64,000 bases of DNA from an uncultured Prevotellaceae bacterium (GCA_900318865.1 ONMF01000006.1:1-64000); one strand, 5' to 3'. Shown: positions 9,480 to 18,836, counted from the first letter of the stretch. Made by a program: numbers and translations. The notes: generated from the sequence alone by a model not told the origin.

Positions 9480-10219
9480 AACCCATCATCGAACTCGAGA
9501 ACATACGCCGGGACTTCATCGTGGGCGATGAAACGGTACGGGCGCTCAGAGGGGTGACCTTCTCCATTGCCGAGGGGGAGTTTGTGACCATCATGGGCAC
9601 GTCGGGGTCGGGCAAATCGACACTGCTCAACATTTTGGGCTGCCTCGACACGCCCACCAGCGGAGAATACAGGCTCGACGGCACACCGGTGCGCACCATG
9701 AGCAAGTCGGCGCGCGCCATACTGCGTAACAGGAAGATTGGATTTGTCTTCCAAAACTATAACCTGCTGCCAAAAACCACTGCGGTGGAGAATGTGGAGC
9801 TGCCGCTCATGTATAACGGCGCTGTGAGCGCGGCACAGCGTCATGAAAGAGCCGTCACGGCACTCAAGCGCGTGGGGCTGGGCGACCGACTGAATCACAA
9901 GTCGAACCAGATGTCGGGCGGACAGATGCAGCGCGTTGCCATCGCCCGCGCCCTGGTCAACGACCCGGCGGTGATTCTGGCCGACGAGGCCACTGGAAAC
10001 CTCGACACGCGCACATCGTTCGAAATTTTGGTGCTCTTCCAGGAACTGCACAAGGAGGGACGAACCATCATCTTTGTGACACACAACCCCGAAATAGCGC
10101 AATATTCGAGCCGCAACATCATGCTGCGCGACGGCAAGGTGCGCGACGACACGACGAATCCCCATGTGCTCAACGCCGCCGAGAAGCTTGCACAACTGCC
10201 CGTGAACGAAGACGATTAG
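9476..10219 (+). CDS. MacB-type ABC transporter ATPase
   Basis: 247 aa. Complete ABC nucleotide-binding domain: Walker A GTSGSGKST (41-49), Q-loop VFQNYN (Q93), signature MSGGQMQRV (146-154), Walker B VILADEAT (166-173, catalytic E171) and switch His H203. It is most like the LolD/MacB subfamily. The permease is a separate gene (10248), whereas E. coli MacB is a single fused protein. It powers export of an unknown substrate (macrolide-like compounds, peptides or lipoproteins are known for the family) through the adaptor and TolC partner. Confidence 0.93.
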   Translation: MKPIIELENIRRDFIVGDETVRALRGVTFSIAEGEFVTIMGTSGSGKSTLLNILGCLDTPTSGEYRLDGTPVRTMSKSARAILRNRKIGFVFQNYNLLPKTTAVENVELPLMYNGAVSAAQRHERAVTALKRVGLGDRLNHKSNQMSGGQMQRVAIARALVNDPAVILADEATGNLDTRTSFEILVLFQELHKEGRTIIFVTHNPEIAQYSSRNIMLRDGKVRDDTTNPHVLNAAEKLAQLPVNEDD

Positions 10220-10247
10220 CAACCACACACACATTCATGAGTGACAG

Positions 10248-11471
10248 ATGAACGGAACAAATTTATTCAAAATCGCTCTCAGAGCCATCGCCAACAACAA
10301 GATGCGCAGTTTTCTCACCATGCTGGGCATCATCATCGGCGTGGCATCGGTAATCACCATGCTGGCCATCGGACAAGGGTCGAAGGAAAGCATCAAGCAA
10401 AACATCGCCGAGATGGGCTCAAACATGATCATGATTCACCCGGGTGCCGACCGTGGACCGGGCGGGGCGCGAATGAGCGCCGACGACGCCCAAAGCCTCA
10501 CGCTCACCGACTTTGAGAACATTGTCAACCAGAACAAGTACCTGGCGGCGGTGAGTCCCAATGTGTCGAGCAGCGGGCAACTTATCTACGGCAACAACAA
10601 CTATCAGGCCAGCGTGACCGGCGTGAGCGAGGGTTACCTCACCATCCGCCAGCTGAAGGTGGAAAGCGGGCAAATGTTCACCGAGGCCGATATCAAGGCC
10701 GCTACCAAGGTGTGCGTGATAGGAAAAACCATTGTCGACAACCTGTTCCCGGCCGGAAGCGACCCCGTGGGGCAAGTGATACGCTTCAACAAAATGCCCG
10801 TCCGCGTGGTGGGCGTGCTCAAAAGCAAAGGTTACAACTCCATGGGCATGGATCAGGACGCCATTGTGCTCATGCCTTACACCACCGTCATGAAGCGTGT
10901 GCTGGCGCAAACCTATCTGCAAAGCATCTACGCCAGCGCCATCACCGAGGAAATCACACCGCTGGCCATCAAGGACGTGACGTCAATCCTCAGGACCGAC
11001 CACAAACTGCGCGACGGCGAAGACGACGATTTCTCCATACGCTCACAGGAAGAAATCAGCTCGATGATGACCTCCACCATGAGCATGCTCACATTACTGC
11101 TGGCCTGTGTGGCGGGTATTTCGCTGGTGGTGGGTGGCATCGGCATCATGAACATCATGTATGTGAGCGTGACCGAGCGCACCCGCGAAATCGGACTTCG
11201 CATGAGCGTGGGCGCACGCGGCATCGACATCCTGAGCCAGTTCCTCATCGAGGCCATCCTCATCAGTGTCACCGGCGGAGTCATCGGGATGCTGCTGGGC
11301 ATCGCGGCCTCTCTGGCCGTGAAAACACTGGCCGGGTGGCCCATCAGCGTGCAAGCCTGGACGGTGCTGCTGTCGTTTGTGGTGTGTACCATCACCGGGG
11401 TGTTTTTCGGATGGTACCCTGCCAAGAAAGCCGCCAATCTCGACCCCATTGAGGCCATCCGGTATGAATAG
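10248..11471 (+). CDS. MacB-type ABC transporter permease (MacB_PCD + FtsX)
   Basis: 407 aa. N-terminal cytoplasmic helix and first membrane span (~15-40), then a large periplasmic MacB_PCD domain (~45-260). A C-terminal FtsX domain follows with three spans: around 'LTLLLACVAGISLVVGGIGIMN', the 'ISVTGGVIGMLLGIAASLAV' region, and a final span before the conserved end 'YPAKKAANLDPIEAIRYE'. It pairs with the ATPase encoded 28 nt upstream. Together with the TolC and MacA genes it makes a complete tripartite efflux system. Confidence 0.92.
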   Translation: MNGTNLFKIALRAIANNKMRSFLTMLGIIIGVASVITMLAIGQGSKESIKQNIAEMGSNMIMIHPGADRGPGGARMSADDAQSLTLTDFENIVNQNKYLAAVSPNVSSSGQLIYGNNNYQASVTGVSEGYLTIRQLKVESGQMFTEADIKAATKVCVIGKTIVDNLFPAGSDPVGQVIRFNKMPVRVVGVLKSKGYNSMGMDQDAIVLMPYTTVMKRVLAQTYLQSIYASAITEEITPLAIKDVTSILRTDHKLRDGEDDDFSIRSQEEISSMMTSTMSMLTLLLACVAGISLVVGGIGIMNIMYVSVTERTREIGLRMSVGARGIDILSQFLIEAILISVTGGVIGMLLGIAASLAVKTLAGWPISVQAWTVLLSFVVCTITGVFFGWYPAKKAANLDPIEAIRYE

Positions 11472-11472
11472 T

Positions 11473-11505
11473 CTTGACCGGAATGTGATAATTCTGTATC
11501 TTTGC
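11473..11505 (+). promoter_or_regulatory. Promoter of the LytS/LytTR pair
   Basis: CTTG (11473-11476), 20-nt spacer, TATCTTTGC (11497-11505), 22 nt upstream of the kinase ATG. The two-component pair can therefore be transcribed apart from the efflux operon. Confidence 0.75.
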
Positions 11506-11526
11506 ATTTGACAAAACATTTCATTC

Positions 11527-12609
11527 ATGCCATCAAAAACCAACATAACGGGCAAGCGGGCAGCACTCATCCATGTGCTGTGCTGGAGCATCGTGCTGTT
11601 CTTGCCACTATTTTTCTATAATTCCAGCGACGCGCCGTGGCAGGTGACGCGCCACCACTTCATGCGCTCGCTGGGAGCGCCGCTGTGCTACATGCTGCTG
11701 TTTTATCTCAACTACCTGTGGCTGGTGCCCAAGTTTTATTTCCGTGACCATAAGGCGGCTTTCTATGCCATCAACGTGGTGGCCGTGGTGGTGGCGATGT
11801 TGCTCATGACGGGGTGGTGGCACCTGATGAACGAACTGTTTACCATCGACGGCATGACATCACACGGCAGCCATGCCCGAGGGCCACGGCCACCGCGCTA
11901 TCCCATGTTCTTCTACAATGCCATCATGCTCATCCTGGTGGCGGGTCTTGCTTTGGCCGTGCGCATGAGCCAGCGATGGCAGCACCTGGAGGAGGCGCGC
12001 AAGGAAGCCGAAAAAAACCGTACCGAGGCCGAGTTGAGCAATCTGCGCAACCAGCTCAACCCACACTTCCTGCTCAACACGCTGAACAACATCTACGCCC
12101 TGATTGCTTTCGACAGCGACAAGGCGCAGACGGCCGTCGAAGAGCTTTCAAAACTGCTGCGCCATGTGCTCTATGACAACCAGCAGAATTTCGTGCCACT
12201 CTACAAAGAGGTGGCTTTCATGCAAAACTACATCGAACTGATGCGCATCCGACTCACCGACCAAGTGCAGGTGACCACGCATATTGACGTGGAGCCCGAC
12301 GACTCCACGCCCATCGCGCCGCTCATTTTCATCTCTCTGCTGGAAAACGCCTTCAAGCATGGCATTTCGCAAGCCGGAAAAGGATTTATTGACATGACGC
12401 TGAGCCAGCACCAAGGCACCGTCACCTGTCAAATCACCAACAGCAACCACCCCAAGCGCCAGAACGACAAAAGTGGGTCGGGCATCGGCCTGGAGCAGGT
12501 GAGCAAGCGACTGGAACTCATGTATCCGGGCCACTACACTTGGGAAAAGGGAGTGAGCGCCGACGGAACCGAATATTTCTCTAAAATCGTTATACACCAT
12601 GACCATTAA
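11527..12609 (+). CDS. LytS/YehU-family sensor histidine kinase
   Basis: 360 aa. Four predicted membrane spans (~10-30, 45-65, 80-105, 130-150), a short coiled linker, then a His_kinase domain with the H-box NQLNPHFLLNTLNNIYAL (phospho-acceptor H180). The HATPase domain has an N-box LLENAFKHG (~N274) and a G-box SGSGIGLEQV (~315-324). There is no separate periplasmic sensor domain, so sensing is probably within the membrane. The gene overlaps the regulator at 12599 by 11 nt. Its position after the efflux operon suggests, but does not prove, that it controls that operon. Confidence 0.92.
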   Translation: MPSKTNITGKRAALIHVLCWSIVLFLPLFFYNSSDAPWQVTRHHFMRSLGAPLCYMLLFYLNYLWLVPKFYFRDHKAAFYAINVVAVVVAMLLMTGWWHLMNELFTIDGMTSHGSHARGPRPPRYPMFFYNAIMLILVAGLALAVRMSQRWQHLEEARKEAEKNRTEAELSNLRNQLNPHFLLNTLNNIYALIAFDSDKAQTAVEELSKLLRHVLYDNQQNFVPLYKEVAFMQNYIELMRIRLTDQVQVTTHIDVEPDDSTPIAPLIFISLLENAFKHGISQAGKGFIDMTLSQHQGTVTCQITNSNHPKRQNDKSGSGIGLEQVSKRLELMYPGHYTWEKGVSADGTEYFSKIVIHHDH

Positions 12610-13306
12610 ATGCGCTATCGTCGACGACGAACCGCTCGCTGTGGAACTGCTGGCGAGTTATGTGAAAAAAATACCGTTCATGGAGTTGTCGGGTAAATAT
12701 GGCAACGCCATCGATGCGCTCAACGGAGTCAACGACTCACCGGTCGACATCATCTTCCTCGACATCCAAATGCCCGAACTCAACGGGCTGGAGTTGTCAA
12801 AGATGCTGCCCGAGTCCACACGCATCATTTTCACCACGGCCTTTGAGCAGTATGCGCTCGATGGTTTTCGCATCAATGCGCTCGACTACTTGCTCAAGCC
12901 CATCTCTTATGCCAATTTTCTTGAAGCGTGCAACAAGGCGTTGCAGTGGTTCAAATTAGTTCACCAGGCCGAGAGCAAGCCAGCCGACGAAGTGACTTCG
13001 ATTTTTGTGAAAAGTGAGTACAAACTGCTGCAAATCAACTTGGACGACATTCGCTACATCGAAGGGCTGAAAGACTATGTGAAAATCTACACCGAGCAGT
13101 CGCAGCACCCCATTCTTTCATTGATAAATATGAAAGCCATGGAGCAGATGCTGCCATCGTCGCGTTTCATGCGCGTGCACCGCTCTTTCATTGTCAACAA
13201 GTCGAAAATCCGCGAAATCGACCGCAACCGGATTGTCTTCGGCTCGGTTTACATCCCCATCGGCGACAGCTACAAGCAGGCTTTCCAGGAATTCATCAAC
13301 CGCTAA
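12599..13306 (+). CDS. LytTR-family response regulator
   Basis: 235 aa. Receiver domain (1-~120) with the acidic pair near 'IVDDE', phospho-acceptor D55 in IIFLDIQMPEL, and the conserved Lys in YLLKPIS (~K99). The C-terminal LytTR DNA-binding domain (~135-235) includes 'FMRVHRSFIVNKSKI'. It is the partner of the kinase encoded by the overlapping upstream gene. Its stop codon overlaps that of the convergent sulfatase gene by 4 nt (13303-13306). Confidence 0.93.
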   Translation: MTIKCAIVDDEPLAVELLASYVKKIPFMELSGKYGNAIDALNGVNDSPVDIIFLDIQMPELNGLELSKMLPESTRIIFTTAFEQYALDGFRINALDYLLKPISYANFLEACNKALQWFKLVHQAESKPADEVTSIFVKSEYKLLQINLDDIRYIEGLKDYVKIYTEQSQHPILSLINMKAMEQMLPSSRFMRVHRSFIVNKSKIREIDRNRIVFGSVYIPIGDSYKQAFQEFINR

Positions 13307-15267
13307 TCCACCCGCAGCCGGTCGGCCGTCATGCGCATCATGTACTGCTGGATGAGGGCTTTCACCTCTCGTTCCAGCTTTGCTTGTTGTGCAACGCCGG
13401 TGCCGGCCAGATTGTGCTGCATCAAGCGGTCGTCAAGGGAATAAAGCCCCACCGTGCGCTGCCCGTCCCACTGAAGGAACAACCCGTCCTTCGCATATTG
13501 GTACACACCGTTCAGGTAGGAGAAAGCCCAGGTATCGGCCGCAGGAGTGTGGAGCACATCAATGCCGAAGGCAAAATAAGGCTTGCCGTAATGCAGCAGA
13601 CCCAGCAGTGTGGGCAAGATGTCGATTTGCTGGGCAATTTTGTCTTCCATCGCCGGGGGCAGGTCGCCACTGGGGTCATAGATGATAATGGGCACTGAGA
13701 ACTCACCCAAATCGGTCTGATACTCACTACGGGCGCTCATGTTGGTGTGGTCGGCGGTGAGCACAAATATCGTGTTGTTGAACCACGGCTGCCGGCTGGC
13801 GGCCTCAAAAAAGCGCCGCAGCGCATGGTCGGTGTAGCCGATGCACCGATGAATGGGCTGCGTGCCGGCAGGAAATGAGTCAACATACTGCTCGGGCACC
13901 ACAAAGGGGTGGTGCGACGACGCAGTGAACACGGCCGTCATAAAGGGCTCGTGTAGCTCTCCCATCGTGCGGCAGTAATACTGCAGGAACGGCTCGTCCC
14001 AGATGGCCCAAGTGCCGTCAAAATCGGCATCACCGCCGGTCGAGGGGTCGGCATCAAACTCGGTGCGGCCATAGTAGGCATCAAAGCCCGTGGTGCGGGC
14101 AAATGCCTGAAATCCCATGCTGCCGTTCTGTGCCCCGTGAAAGAATGCCGTCTGGTAGCCCTCGTCGTGAAGCACGCGCGCCAGCCCCGACACTTGGTTC
14201 ATGGCCGCCGGCGTCAGGAAGAAGGGCTCCACCATCATGGGGATACTCGACAGGATGGATGGCATGCCGTCGATGCTCTTGTGGCCGTTAGCATAACTGT
14301 GGGTGAACGTGACGCTGCGGGAAATCAGCGAGTCGGTGAAGGGGGTGTAGCCACGGTAGTTGCCGCCGTCAAGGTCGCGGTTGAGTGCTCCCACATACTC
14401 ACGGCCGAAACTCTCCACAATAATCACCACCACGTTTTTATGCACCATGGGCACCGAGTCGCAGGGACGGTGGACGGGGGTGTAGACGGCAGCCAACTGC
14501 TGCTCGTCGGGGTAATAATCCGGCACACGGAACACGTTCTTGCCGAGCGTGCGAATCAGCGAGAACGGGGTGTTCAGCACCAGCGCGGCATCCATCGGCC
14601 GGCTCACATACTGGTTGGCATTGCTCACCGTGATGGGACGTACTGCCGTGGTGAAGCCGCCACGCATGCCGGCCACGCTCAGCAGCCCTAACAGCGGCAG
14701 GGCCACCAGCAGGGTGGGGTAGTAGGCCCACAGAAAGACGGGGCGCCGCACCCGGGGAGTGAAATAGAGGCGCCACAACGCGGCCACCGCTGCAGCGGCC
14801 AGCAGCACGAGGTACCAATGCCTCACCACCTCGCCGGCGACGATGGAGAAAAGGTTGCTTTCGTTGGCAAACTCGTCAAGCACCGTGCTCGTGGTGCGCC
14901 GCATGGTGAACGGGAAGTACACCGCGTCGCACAGGTTCACCACCAGCGCCAGGCCGTTGACCACCACAAACAGCCAGCGAAGCACGCGATGATAGGTCGC
15001 GTTTTCCTTGATGTGAAGCGGGAGCAACATCAGCAGCAGCCACAGGGCATTGGTATAAACGATGGCCGACGTGTCGAACATCAAGCCGCCCAGCACCACA
15101 TCGAGCCACCCTCCCTGGGCCAGCGCAGGCGCCAATATGTCGCGATTGAGCAGATAAAACACCAGCCGGGCAAGCCCGTAGGTGATGTAGGCCAGAAGCA
15201 GGTTCCACACCACGGCCCACACCGGAGCCGCCACACTGCGCTGTATTCGTTGGCAATATCGTTTCAT
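13303..15267 (-). CDS. LTA synthase-like membrane sulfatase-fold transferase
   Basis: 654 aa. Five hydrophobic segments in the first ~210 residues, then an extracytoplasmic alkaline-phosphatase/sulfatase domain: KNVVVIIVESFGREYVG (metal-binding Glu region), 'ANGHKSIDGMPSIL' (nucleophile region), 'FTASSHHPF' and 'LTADHTNMS' (metal-binding Asp/His). The family transfers phospho-groups such as glycerol-phosphate or phosphoethanolamine to envelope glycans or lipids. Gram-negative members do not make LTA, so the real substrate is unknown. The start is set at the ATG at 15267; a GTG immediately upstream at 15270 is less likely. Confidence 0.88.
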   Translation of the reverse strand: MKRYCQRIQRSVAAPVWAVVWNLLLAYITYGLARLVFYLLNRDILAPALAQGGWLDVVLGGLMFDTSAIVYTNALWLLLMLLPLHIKENATYHRVLRWLFVVVNGLALVVNLCDAVYFPFTMRRTTSTVLDEFANESNLFSIVAGEVVRHWYLVLLAAAAVAALWRLYFTPRVRRPVFLWAYYPTLLVALPLLGLLSVAGMRGGFTTAVRPITVSNANQYVSRPMDAALVLNTPFSLIRTLGKNVFRVPDYYPDEQQLAAVYTPVHRPCDSVPMVHKNVVVIIVESFGREYVGALNRDLDGGNYRGYTPFTDSLISRSVTFTHSYANGHKSIDGMPSILSSIPMMVEPFFLTPAAMNQVSGLARVLHDEGYQTAFFHGAQNGSMGFQAFARTTGFDAYYGRTEFDADPSTGGDADFDGTWAIWDEPFLQYYCRTMGELHEPFMTAVFTASSHHPFVVPEQYVDSFPAGTQPIHRCIGYTDHALRRFFEAASRQPWFNNTIFVLTADHTNMSARSEYQTDLGEFSVPIIIYDPSGDLPPAMEDKIAQQIDILPTLLGLLHYGKPYFAFGIDVLHTPAADTWAFSYLNGVYQYAKDGLFLQWDGQRTVGLYSLDDRLMQHNLAGTGVAQQAKLEREVKALIQQYMMRMTADRLRVD

Positions 15268-15297
15268 CACTGTGCCGTCGTTGTTATGGTTCGGAAC

Positions 15298-15306
15298 GCA
15301 AAATTA
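15298..15306 (-). promoter_or_regulatory. -7 box for the sulfatase-fold gene
   Basis: On the minus strand TAATTTTGC, a perfect match, about 31 nt upstream of the ATG at 15267. Confidence 0.65.
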
Positions 15307-15412
15307 AACAATAATTCCCCTCGTGCCACCCAATTTCGTGGCAGAAATTGACTTGCGGTCGGGATTTTTAACTTTTTTCCCTGCATGGGGGTGAAATATC
15401 GGGGTTTTTCAG

Positions 15413-15421
15413 TAAATTTGC
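15413..15421 (+). promoter_or_regulatory. -7 box for the KdsD-like gene
   Basis: TAAATTTGC, a perfect match. It lies 34 nt before the ATG at 15455 and would put the transcript start at or past the TTG at 15425, which favours the ATG. Confidence 0.6.
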
Positions 15422-15454
15422 AGTTTGGTAAAAGACTTTACGCACACTGTGACA

Positions 15455-16054
15455 ATGGACATCAAACAATCAATGCGAGACATTCTGGCCGCCGAGAGCC
15501 GAGCCATCGCAAATATTCCTGTAACCGACGGCTATGAGCAGGCGGTGAAACTCATTGTGGAACAAGTGAAAAACCGTGGCGGCAAACTGGTGACAAGCGG
15601 CATGGGCAAGTGCGGGCAGATAGCCGAAAACATTGCCACAACGTTCTCGTCGACCGGTATTCCGGCCGTGTTTCTCCACCCCAGCGAGGCACAGCACGGC
15701 GACCTGGGCGTGCTCCAGCAGAACGATGTGATGCTGCTGCTGAGCAACTCGGGGCGCACCAGCGAGATTCTGGCTCTTGTGGAACTGGCGCAAGCTCTCT
15801 ACACCGACCTGCAATTTATTGTCATCACCGGTAATGCCGACAGCCCGCTGGCACACCGCGCCAACATCTGCCTGTGGACGGGAGGGGCTCCCGAAGTTTG
15901 TCCGCTGGGCCTCACCCCCACCACCAGCACCACCACCATGACGGTGATGGGCGATGTGCTGGTGGTGAACACCATGAATCTCACCGGGTTTGATAAAAAA
16001 GACTATGCCTTGCGCCATCATGGCGGATACCTGGGGCAAAAGAGCCGCATGTAA
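15455..16054 (+). CDS. SIS-domain isomerase, KdsD-like, lacking CBS domains
   Basis: 199 aa, one SIS domain (~35-190). Key stretches match arabinose-5-phosphate isomerase (KdsD/KpsF): TSGMGKCG (48-54), FLHPSEAQHGDLG (73-85, with the active-site His), LLSNSGRTSEI (95-105) and the Cys-Pro-Leu-Gly-Leu stretch followed by PTTSTTT. KdsD normally has ~320 aa with two C-terminal CBS domains; here the protein stops at the end of the SIS domain, as in some short isomerases. Likely role: ribulose-5-phosphate to arabinose-5-phosphate for Kdo synthesis. It leads a run of genes ending at comM. Confidence 0.82.
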   Translation: MDIKQSMRDILAAESRAIANIPVTDGYEQAVKLIVEQVKNRGGKLVTSGMGKCGQIAENIATTFSSTGIPAVFLHPSEAQHGDLGVLQQNDVMLLLSNSGRTSEILALVELAQALYTDLQFIVITGNADSPLAHRANICLWTGGAPEVCPLGLTPTTSTTTMTVMGDVLVVNTMNLTGFDKKDYALRHHGGYLGQKSRM

Positions 16055-16092
16055 CGAAAACACACATTCAAAACGAATCACGAAACAACAAT

Positions 16093-17013
16093 ATGCGAAA
16101 AATCATAGCAATCGGTGAATCGGTACTCGACACCGTCTTCAGTGCCGGACAACCCGTCAAGGCCATGGTGGGAGGGCGCATCGCCTGTGCAACCGCCCAG
16201 CTGGCCAGCCGCGGCTGGCCATGCAGCATGGTGAGCGAGTGCTGCACCGACAGAGTGGGCGACCTGATAGTGGACTTTTTGGAACGCAACCATGTGGACG
16301 TGCGCTCGGTCGACAGGTTCACCGATGGTGCCACGGCTCTGTCGGCCATTTTTCAAGACGACGACTCCGCAGCCCGGCGCATCGTCAACTATGGCCGCTA
16401 TCCCAAGGAGCGATTCGATGTGGTGTGGCCCCGAATCGACGAGGACGATGTGCTCATTTTCGGCTCGCTCTATGCCATCGACTTGCCGCAACGTGAACGA
16501 CTCTTTGAACTGGTGAAACATGCCGCTGAGCGCAAGGCCATCATCGTCTATCTGCCCGGATTCCAGCACGGCATCGACTTCCGCATCACAAGGGTGATGC
16601 CGGCCATCCTCGAGAATTTGGAACTGGCTCATGTGGTGATAGCGCACGACAGCGACCTCACCGACATCTTCCCGGGAGAGACGGGCGAAGAGGCATTCCA
16701 TAACCATATCGAGTACTATGGAGGCAACTGCCTGCACATCCACCCCGACCTGGCGGTGACACGGCTGGCGCAAGCACACCGCACCCATCTGCCGGCCGCC
16801 GGCAAGCCCACACAGCACATGCTGCTGTGGCAGGCCGCTTTTGTGGCGGGGGTGGTGGAACAATTGCTTGCAACCGATGTTACGCACCAGTCCCTGCCCC
16901 ACATGGACGACGATGCCTGGCAAGCCCTCGTGCTGAAAGCACAGCAACTGGCCCACCAGTGCGTGACACAGAATCCCACGTTCAACAACACCCTCACTCA
17001 GCCCCGACAATGA
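16093..17013 (+). CDS. PfkB-family sugar kinase-like protein with degenerate active site
   Basis: 306 aa. The ribokinase-like fold is recognisable: N-terminal IIAIGESVLDTVFS, the GGRIACATAQLASRG substrate loop (~27-41), and a middle region typical of PfkB. The C-terminal signature that normally reads D-T-x-G-A-G-D before 'AFVAG' is absent. The sequence there is 'HMLLWQAAFVAG' (~240-255), so the catalytic Asp and the anion-hole glycines are missing. It may be a non-catalytic relative or have an altered mechanism. It overlaps the next gene by 4 nt (ATGA). Confidence 0.8.
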   Translation: MRKIIAIGESVLDTVFSAGQPVKAMVGGRIACATAQLASRGWPCSMVSECCTDRVGDLIVDFLERNHVDVRSVDRFTDGATALSAIFQDDDSAARRIVNYGRYPKERFDVVWPRIDEDDVLIFGSLYAIDLPQRERLFELVKHAAERKAIIVYLPGFQHGIDFRITRVMPAILENLELAHVVIAHDSDLTDIFPGETGEEAFHNHIEYYGGNCLHIHPDLAVTRLAQAHRTHLPAAGKPTQHMLLWQAAFVAGVVEQLLATDVTHQSLPHMDDDAWQALVLKAQQLAHQCVTQNPTFNNTLTQPRQ

Positions 17014-18797
17014 ATGCAGCCGTGCAGGTAGTCACCGCTTTCCCCCGTCTGCGCAACGACATGACCATTGCTCACGCGCAAATTGAACAGACAGGGAAAA
17101 TGCCGCCGGCAGCCGGACTGGCGTGCGATGTGGTGCTCGACATCGAGATGTGCTATGTGCTGCACCTGATGCGCGACCGCCGCAGCGCCGAGGCATCGAT
17201 GCTCATCGACGGCCTGCTCTACAACGACAACGACGACGACGTGGCAACGGCCACGCCACCGCTCTACGCAGCCTGGCTGTGGCTGGCACACATGACGCTG
17301 CTCATCGACAGCGGCGACTATGTGCTGGCGCTCAGTTCGGCCGAAAACGCCCTCTACCAGCTCGCCGGCATCACAGGCAAGAAGACCGACGACGTGCTGG
17401 CACTGCTGGCATCGCTGCTCTACAACCTGGCCATTGTCCATCACAACACCGGCGAGGACAGCCGCGCGGCAAAGGAACTCACCAAGGCACAGCAACTGCT
17501 GGAGCGGCTGGCCAAGAAGGACGAGGCTCGATACACACCCATGCTGCTCAAGGCCATTGAGGCTTCCACACAAATCATCACCTCGCGCACCAAGCAAATG
17601 AATGTGCTGGCCCACTACCAGACGGCAACCGCCCTCTACACCTCACAGCTCACCAGCGACGACGAGAACGCATCGCGGCAAGCACTCGCCGCACTGGTCG
17701 ACACGCTCAAAAAAGAGGGCGACATCATGCTCGAAGTGGGCAACAGCCGCAATGCCGTCAAATACTACACCAAGGCGCTGCGATATCAAAAGAAACTCAG
17801 TGGCGACATGGGACACCGCGAGTTGACCATTTCCATCGGGCTGGCCAAAGCACTGATGCGACTCATCAACCGCCGGGCAGCCGCCGAGCAACTGCTCACA
17901 TCGCTGCTGCCACTGGCACGGCGGCTCAACGCCACGGCCGAGCAAAAGGAAATCCAAAATCTGCTGAACAATAAAAACAAAAATTTCAAGATAATGAACC
18001 TTCTCAAAACCATTTTTACAATCATCGTGGTGCTGTGCGCCACGCTTTCGGCGCAAGCACAACTCATCGTGGGACACCGGGGATCGGTGTGGGGAGTGGA
18101 AAACACGCGGGCAGCTTTCATCAATGGCGCGCAGGCAGGCGCCTGGGGGCTGGAATGTGACATCCACACCACAGCCGACGGCACGTTTATCATCTGCCAC
18201 GACAGCAACACCAAGCGCGTGGGCGGCAACGAGACCGACCTGGCACAACTCACCACCATGCAGGCTGTCAACATCCCGCTCACTCAGACGCGCCGCGGCA
18301 TCACCTACGCCGGGCAACTGATGACACTGGCCGACTACCTCGATGTGTGCAACGAGCAAAATGTGGTGCCCGTGGTCGAAATCAAGTGGTCGACCAATAT
18401 CCACAGCAGCACCAAATCTCCCGACGGCAACACCTTCGACGGCGTTCCGGCTCTCATCAACCTGCTCAAACAGAAAAACTGCCTCGACCGGGTGGTGATT
18501 ATCTCGTTCATGAGCGCCGTGATTGAATACATCCACCAAAACTACCCGCAAGTGCAGGTGCAAGTGCTCGCCGGCGACGGCGACATCAACGAGTGGGTAG
18601 ACTGGTGCATCAAGCGGCACATCGACCTCGACGTGCTGCACTCCATGCTCACGCAGGATGCCGTGAAGCGGCTTCACAAGGCCGGGCTGAAGGTGAATGT
18701 GTGGACCGTCGACAACCCCGACGTGTTCAAGCGGCTGCAAGACTGGGGCGTGGATTTCATCACCACCAACGCCATCTTCCCCAAAGAACTGAAATAA
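17010..18797 (+). CDS. TPR protein fused in frame to a glycerophosphodiester phosphodiesterase
   Basis: 595 codons without a stop. Residues 1-~320 are a soluble helical TPR-like protein. Codons ~319-328 are an A/T-rich stretch (NNKNKNFKI) unlike the surroundings. At residue 329 a Met (ATG at 17994) begins a perfect signal peptide (NLLKTIFTIIVVLCATLSAQA). A GDPD domain follows: VGHRGSVWGVENT, GLECDIHTTADGT (Glu/Asp metal ligands) and CHDSN. Either this is a real membrane-spanning fusion (cytoplasmic TPR, periplasmic GDPD), or two genes have lost one stop codon. If separate they are 17010-~17993 and 17994-18797. A TPR gene before ribH is, from memory, common in Bacteroidales. Confidence 0.8.
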   Translation: MNAAVQVVTAFPRLRNDMTIAHAQIEQTGKMPPAAGLACDVVLDIEMCYVLHLMRDRRSAEASMLIDGLLYNDNDDDVATATPPLYAAWLWLAHMTLLIDSGDYVLALSSAENALYQLAGITGKKTDDVLALLASLLYNLAIVHHNTGEDSRAAKELTKAQQLLERLAKKDEARYTPMLLKAIEASTQIITSRTKQMNVLAHYQTATALYTSQLTSDDENASRQALAALVDTLKKEGDIMLEVGNSRNAVKYYTKALRYQKKLSGDMGHRELTISIGLAKALMRLINRRAAAEQLLTSLLPLARRLNATAEQKEIQNLLNNKNKNFKIMNLLKTIFTIIVVLCATLSAQAQLIVGHRGSVWGVENTRAAFINGAQAGAWGLECDIHTTADGTFIICHDSNTKRVGGNETDLAQLTTMQAVNIPLTQTRRGITYAGQLMTLADYLDVCNEQNVVPVVEIKWSTNIHSSTKSPDGNTFDGVPALINLLKQKNCLDRVVIISFMSAVIEYIHQNYPQVQVQVLAGDGDINEWVDWCIKRHIDLDVLHSMLTQDAVKRLHKAGLKVNVWTVDNPDVFKRLQDWGVDFITTNAIFPKELK

Positions 18798-18836
18798 ACC
18801 CCATTTGTCTCTATCACACATAATTTATCGATTGTC

